A DNA stretch of 27,315 bases from an uncultured Ruminococcus sp. (lineage in GTDB: Bacteria; Bacillota; Clostridia; Lachnospirales; Lachnospiraceae): contig FMEL01000024.1 of NCBI GenBank assembly GCA_900066355.1, forward strand, positions 527-27,841, in the 5' to 3' direction. Shown piece after piece: positions 23,684-27,315 of the stretch. The position numbers and the translations under genes were made by a program. Every line of letters begins with the position of its first letter. Position 1 is the first letter of the stretch. The notes under the pieces are model-generated. The model saw only the letters and a program-made list of their open reading frames with translations, was not told where the DNA came from and ran no database searches.

Positions 23684-23969
23684 TCCATTTTCCAATTTTG
23701 TGTTGTGCTGATTCCAGTATAACTTCCATAAACACTCCGATCCACAGAAAGAACAGCAAGATACCACTGGCAACTGCAAGTAAAGCAAACCGCTCCCATT
23801 GTCTGTACCAGAGCAGTGTTCCAATCAGCATAAAACCCAGAATGAGATTGACAATCCCCTTGCCGATGCAGTAGATTTCAACTACGATCTTTACCAGTAA
23901 ATGGGCAGTGGCTAATAATAACCACACCGGTAACAATAAAATTTTTCCTGCCATTCTTAAAACAATCAT
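23670..23969 (-). CDS. Small membrane protein of an ICE (CD1845-like)
   Basis: A 99-residue hydrophobic protein starting MIVLRMAGKILLLPVWLLLA, with two to three membrane segments. In Tn1549-like elements a small protein of this build (CD1845 type) accompanies the RepA/ParA genes; its role is unknown and the match here is by pattern only. GAAGGAGG stands before the ATG, 11 bp after repA. The last few codons (WIIQI) and the stop codon come from the interrupted MATE gene, so its natural C terminus may have been lost. Confidence 0.55.
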   Translation of the reverse strand: MIVLRMAGKILLLPVWLLLATAHLLVKIVVEIYCIGKGIVNLILGFMLIGTLLWYRQWERFALLAVASGILLFFLWIGVFMEVILESAQHKIGKWIIQI

Positions 23970-23980
23970 AAGTACCTCCT

Positions 23981-24964
23981 TCAGTTTGCGTACTGTGGCA
24001 TGTCGTGATTTACCGCTGCTTTATAATAACTTCCAATCGTTGATGGTGCATTAAATAAAGCAGCCAGCAAATACTGTTTTATGTTTCTGACTTTCGTAGT
24101 ATTTTTATCCATGCACTCCAGCACATACTCGATATGCGAATAATTCAGTTTCAGTAATTTTCCCTTCACAAAGCCTGCCGGATAATATTCGCCGGCGATC
24201 CGTATCATATCCTTTTCAGTTTGAACGGTCTCCAGAATCAACTGATATATTTCTTCTACCAGATCCTGCTCTCTGCTATATGTATGCAGTAAAACATCAA
24301 AATCAATATTTTTCTTTACCAGTTCAGCATAAGCATTGATTGTCTGTTCTTTTTGATCACATCGAATCCTATCGCCATCTGATTTGATATGATTCGATTT
24401 CATATTGCTCTGATTATTATAATTCATATAAGTCTTATTATATAGCGGTACCGTTTTTGGAACCTCTTGAAGTCCGTTATTGGGCACTTCTGAGGTATCT
24501 GTTTCGGCACCTCTGAGGTGCTTATTCATCACCTCAGGAGTTCCCCTTTCGATACTTCTATGTACCGCATCTTTTTCCTGTGAAGTTCCCATTTCATTAC
24601 TTCTTTGACTACTCTGATGTGCCATAAAGCTCTTAACATATATAATGTTCGGCAATCCAAAGCCTCTCTTTTTCTTTTCAATCAGTCCAATTTTCTCCAA
24701 TTCTGTGAGATAGTCCATTGCTTTTTTCTTAGAGAATCCCAAATCACTCTGTATCTCCGTAATCTGATAGATAATGTACACCTTGTTTTCTTCATCAAGC
24801 CATTTATTTTTCATTGAGAGTCCCATTCTGTCCAGAAGTACCGAGTAAAGGACTTTAGCTGATAAAGACAGTGTGGAAAATGCTTCATCTAATAATAATA
24901 TTCTTGGAATCCGGATAAAACTGAACTGATCAGCCTGAGTGCCATAATAGTATTCAAAATTCAT
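23981..24964 (-). CDS. repA: Replication initiator protein A (RepA_N family, ICE/plasmid type)
   Basis: RepA-type initiators bind an origin and start replication of plasmids or circularised ICEs. The N-terminal domain has FSFIRIPRILLLDEAFSTLS followed by AKVLYSVLLDRM, then a winged-helix-like DLGFSKKKAMDYLTELEKIG. A variable, polar linker (115-195) joins it to a C-terminal domain (DUF6017-like, with YPAGFVKGKLLKLNYSHIEYV). Length 327. Its ATG overlaps the parB stop codon by 4 nt (ATGA), so the two are translationally coupled. An iteron origin was looked for inside the gene but not recognised. Confidence 0.88.
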   Translation of the reverse strand: MNFEYYYGTQADQFSFIRIPRILLLDEAFSTLSLSAKVLYSVLLDRMGLSMKNKWLDEENKVYIIYQITEIQSDLGFSKKKAMDYLTELEKIGLIEKKKRGFGLPNIIYVKSFMAHQSSQRSNEMGTSQEKDAVHRSIERGTPEVMNKHLRGAETDTSEVPNNGLQEVPKTVPLYNKTYMNYNNQSNMKSNHIKSDGDRIRCDQKEQTINAYAELVKKNIDFDVLLHTYSREQDLVEEIYQLILETVQTEKDMIRIAGEYYPAGFVKGKLLKLNYSHIEYVLECMDKNTTKVRNIKQYLLAALFNAPSTIGSYYKAAVNHDMPQYAN

Positions 24965-25869
24965 ACTGTTATCTCACCTCTTTTCCATTGATCCAGAAGT
25001 TCCAGAATTACACTTTCCATATCTTCTGCCGTATATTTATCAGAGAAGAAATTTCTCAGTTTTTTCTCTGACAATATGATTTTCTGTTCCTGCTTCCTTC
25101 CAGGCTGGCTGTTTACCAGTATGGAAATCATTTTCGCCTGCGTCATCGGTCCTACTTCAAGTGCTGTGCGGAGTGCTGCTACCTGAACTGCTTTAACCGT
25201 ACCATTTTCCTTGATGTATTCAAATAACCATGTTTGAATCTCTTTGTCAATATAGGAAATGTCAACCGCAACGGTAAAGGGCAGCCGCTTCTTGTCTACA
25301 TAATCAAGTAATTCAGGAATTAATTCAGTCAAACGAATAAACCTCCTGATTGTATTTTTACTTTCCCCGGTTTCTTTTCCTATCAATTCTGCCGTTTCAA
25401 AATTCCGCCCAACTTGGGTGGAATTATTTTTTGATGGTCTTCCTGCCTGTCTTTTCATAGCATCCATTTTCATTTTATATGCAAATGCTTTTTCACTTGG
25501 AAGCAATTCTTCTCGTTGAATATTAGCATCTACCATTACTACTACTGCATCATCATCGTCCATATCCCGCACAATGGCCGGTATTGTTTCCAGTCCTGCT
25601 TTTATCGCTGCGTGCATTCTTCGATGCCCGGATATCATCTCATAGCTGTTATTCTTATCTGGCCTTACTAAAACAGGTGTCAGCACACCATTCTGTTTAA
25701 TACTCTCTACCAGGTCATCCATCTTATCATCATCCAAAACTTTAAATGGATGATTTGCAAAGCTGTGTATTCTGCTAATTTCAATATCTGTTGCACTTTC
25801 TTCGCCGGGTACTCCCAGCAGTTCATCTATGCTAGGCATCTTTATTTTGTCTGCACTTTTACTCTTCAT
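24961..25869 (-). CDS. parB: ParB-family partition protein
   Basis: Binds centromere-like sites and works with ParA to keep the element in dividing cells. The N-terminal domain has NHPFKVLDDDKMDDLVESIK followed by QNGVLTPVLVRP and the GHRRMHAAIKAGL box; then NIQREELLPSEKAFAYKMK and the HTH with SKNTIRRFIRLTELIPELL. The C-terminal tail is basic. A length of 302 is normal. It overlaps the parA end by 11 nt, with GAGGAGATATTGAG as ribosome-binding site inside parA. A close, headless relative lies at 9298-9824. Confidence 0.93.
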   Translation of the reverse strand: MKSKSADKIKMPSIDELLGVPGEESATDIEISRIHSFANHPFKVLDDDKMDDLVESIKQNGVLTPVLVRPDKNNSYEMISGHRRMHAAIKAGLETIPAIVRDMDDDDAVVVMVDANIQREELLPSEKAFAYKMKMDAMKRQAGRPSKNNSTQVGRNFETAELIGKETGESKNTIRRFIRLTELIPELLDYVDKKRLPFTVAVDISYIDKEIQTWLFEYIKENGTVKAVQVAALRTALEVGPMTQAKMISILVNSQPGRKQEQKIILSEKKLRNFFSDKYTAEDMESVILELLDQWKRGEITV

Positions 25870-26644
25870 TTCTCAATATCTCCTCTGCAATCGTCTCATA
25901 TGCTTTCGCCACTTTTCCATTCAAGCAATGGGAAAATATACTGACACCTTCTGCACTTGTTTCAGCTGCTTTCACTGACATAGGAATCACCGTGTCAAAA
26001 ATCTCTATCTTTTCTCCATAAGCTTCACGCACTTTACCTGCCACATCTTTTGCATAGTTTGTTCGGAAATCTACCATTGTAAGAAGGATTCCTTCAAATA
26101 CGAGCTGCCTGTTCAGCCGTTTTTTCACCATTGCAATCGTATGTATCAGTTGCTGAAGACCTTTCACCGGAAGGTAAGCCGCCTGTACTGGAATCAACAC
26201 GGAATCCGCAGCAACCAGCGCATTGATTGTCATTAGTCCCAGACTTGGCATACAATCAATCAAGATATAGTCATACTCCGTTCTCGCAGCCTCAATATAT
26301 TCCTTCATAATCAGCTCTCTGCTCATCACGTTCCCCATTGTTACTTCCAATGCAGATAATTCAATATTTGCCGGAAGAAGATCCACATTTTCTTTATGAT
26401 GCAGAATGCCATCTGTGATCTCAAATTCTTTTTCATTGATGATAGCCATCATAATTGTGGCAAGTGTAGTTCCTATTTCGTCCGGTTCTACATAACCAAG
26501 ACTTGCTGTAAGGCTCCCCTGTGGATCTGCATCAATCAGCAACACTTTCTTTCCCTGTCTGGCAAGTCCAATTCCAAGATTTACGGTTGTGGTGGTTTTT
26601 CCAACTCCACCTTTCTGGTTTGATATTGCGATTACTCTACACAT
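25859..26644 (-). CDS. parA: ParA/Soj-type partition ATPase
   Basis: The deviant Walker A KGGVGKTTTTVNLG (10-23), the Walker A' LLIDADPQGSLT and Walker B YILIDCMPSLGLMT define a ParA ATPase that moves or places DNA with ParB. The length of 261 and lack of an N-terminal HTH make it the small, type Ib/Soj kind. AGGAGGAAAATT precedes ATG 26644 and overlaps the stop codon of the second ParB gene upstream, which argues for one transcript through all these genes. Confidence 0.95.
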   Translation of the reverse strand: MCRVIAISNQKGGVGKTTTTVNLGIGLARQGKKVLLIDADPQGSLTASLGYVEPDEIGTTLATIMMAIINEKEFEITDGILHHKENVDLLPANIELSALEVTMGNVMSRELIMKEYIEAARTEYDYILIDCMPSLGLMTINALVAADSVLIPVQAAYLPVKGLQQLIHTIAMVKKRLNRQLVFEGILLTMVDFRTNYAKDVAGKVREAYGEKIEIFDTVIPMSVKAAETSAEGVSIFSHCLNGKVAKAYETIAEEILRNEE

Positions 26645-26654
26645 AATTTTCCTC

Positions 26655-27315
26655 CTATTTTGCTGCCGTTTTCTGCGGTTTCCATTGGTTTAACATGCTC
26701 AGTATCTCTTCTTTCATTTCTGCCGGGGTATATGATTTTGGGAAATACCGATACAGTTGTTCGTTGTTAAACATCACTCTGGTAATTTCCCCTTTTTTGA
26801 TCTCACCCATGATCTCTCTCATTTTTGTTCCCGTCAGCTTTTTCTCACGGCTTAATTTCTTCATTCTCTGTGCCTGGGAAATGGATGGGACTGCCTGTGT
26901 ATACTCCATAGCATCTATAAATTTGTTCCTCTATCGTTAAATACGAAAGTTCCACAGCCGGGTTAAATGAAAGTTCACCGTTATCCAGCTTTTCCAGTAA
27001 CTCAGGAATAAGATCCGTCAACTTCAGATACCGCTGTACCTGTTTTGCGCTGTCACCAAATTCTTCACCAATGATTTCTACTGTCTTTTTTCCTTTCAAC
27101 GGGTAATCAGACTGGCTACTTTTTCTTCTTCCTCCGGTTCGCTTCATAGCTTCATTCTTCATCTTATAAGCAAAAGCCTTTTCACTGAATGTTATCTGCT
27201 GCCTCTGTAAATTGGAATCCACCATATTAATTACTGCTTCATCATCCGACATGACTCTGATAATGACCGGCACCTTCCTGTAACCAAACTTTTCAGCAGC
27301 TGCCTTTCTTCTGTG
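26655..27315 (-). pseudogene. Second ParB-like gene, frameshifted and running off the window
   Basis: The visible part begins with HRRKAAAEKFGYRKVPVIIR (GHRR box) and contains SNLQRQQITFSEKAFAYKMK, an HTH (SAKQVQRYLKLTDLIPELLE) and AVELSYLTIEEQ. Near 26915-26928, at an A3T3 stretch, the frame shifts: dropping one A joins it to FIDAMEYTQAVPSISQAQRM, which continues to a normal C terminus (MLNQWKPQKTAAK). The 5' end lies outside the window. Either the gene is dead or the shift is a recent or sequencing-level error. It precedes parA directly, an unusual second ParB in one operon. Confidence 0.75.

Noticed and set aside
23981..24964. Iteron-type replication origin within or near repA
   Set aside because: Short GGCACCTC-like runs occur around 24480-24550, but no regular repeat array that I could defend.
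1..27315. CRISPR array or a classical defence island
   Set aside because: No regular direct repeats with unique spacers and no cas, restriction or other known defence genes were seen. Fic and the DUF4143 ATPase alone do not make a defence system.

Overview
The window looks like a gut Firmicute of the Lachnospiraceae/Clostridia type. Ribosome-binding sites are strong AAGGAGG types, the A+T content is moderately high, and the gene set (bile salt hydrolase, DUF1847 protein, Tn1549-like RepA/ParA/ParB module, IS1182 transposase) fits that group. The genus cannot be fixed from sequence reading alone.

Layout. (1) 1-800: an intact tRNA-Arg(CCU) with its terminator, then two aberrant tRNA-like sequences on the same strand. 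(2) 810-1944: a Fic protein with an elaborate palindromic operator over its promoter. (3) 1982-3144: a graveyard of an integrase tail, a phzF fragment, a frameshifted GNAT gene and a cut-down XRE regulator. (4) 3174-6365: an unknown membrane protein and an AAA_14/DUF4143 ATPase whose promoter lies between two 35-bp repeats. (5) 6734-8938, plus strand: nitroreductase, MATE pump and truncated GNAT behind a promoter and a terminator-like leader. (6) 9051-10662: an ABC ATPase stub, and a headless ParB joined to a headless, nonsense-mutated tyrosine recombinase. (7) 10766-11404: a DUF1847 protein.

(8) 11719-19849, minus strand, is the most coherent part and consists of two adjacent envelope operons. 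The upstream one is bile salt hydrolase, small alarmone synthetase and cardiolipin synthase, ending at a strong hairpin. The next one is a PLD-family protein, OmpR-type regulator, histidine kinase, FUSC-type membrane protein and a truncated PgsA-like phosphatidyltransferase. It is preceded by 11-bp-spaced direct repeats that look like a response-regulator box. Together they suggest (inference) a bile/envelope-stress module that couples bile acid deconjugation, (p)ppGpp and anionic phospholipid remodelling.

(9) 19907-21788: an unknown gene fragment head to head with a 5'-truncated IS1182 transposase. (10) 21972-23312: a second MATE pump. (11) 23585-27315: the first 32 codons of a third MATE gene, cut off by a mobile-element replication/partition module (CD1845-like protein, RepA, ParB, ParA and a second, frameshifted ParB) that runs off the right edge.

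No CRISPR array, rRNA or complete mobile element is visible. Several junctions join two truncated genes, so the region has been reshaped by repeated insertion and deletion. The best candidates for something undescribed are the bile salt hydrolase-alarmone-cardiolipin operon with its two-component neighbour, the tRNA-like pair at the left end, the Fic operator and the leader of the nitroreductase-MATE operon.
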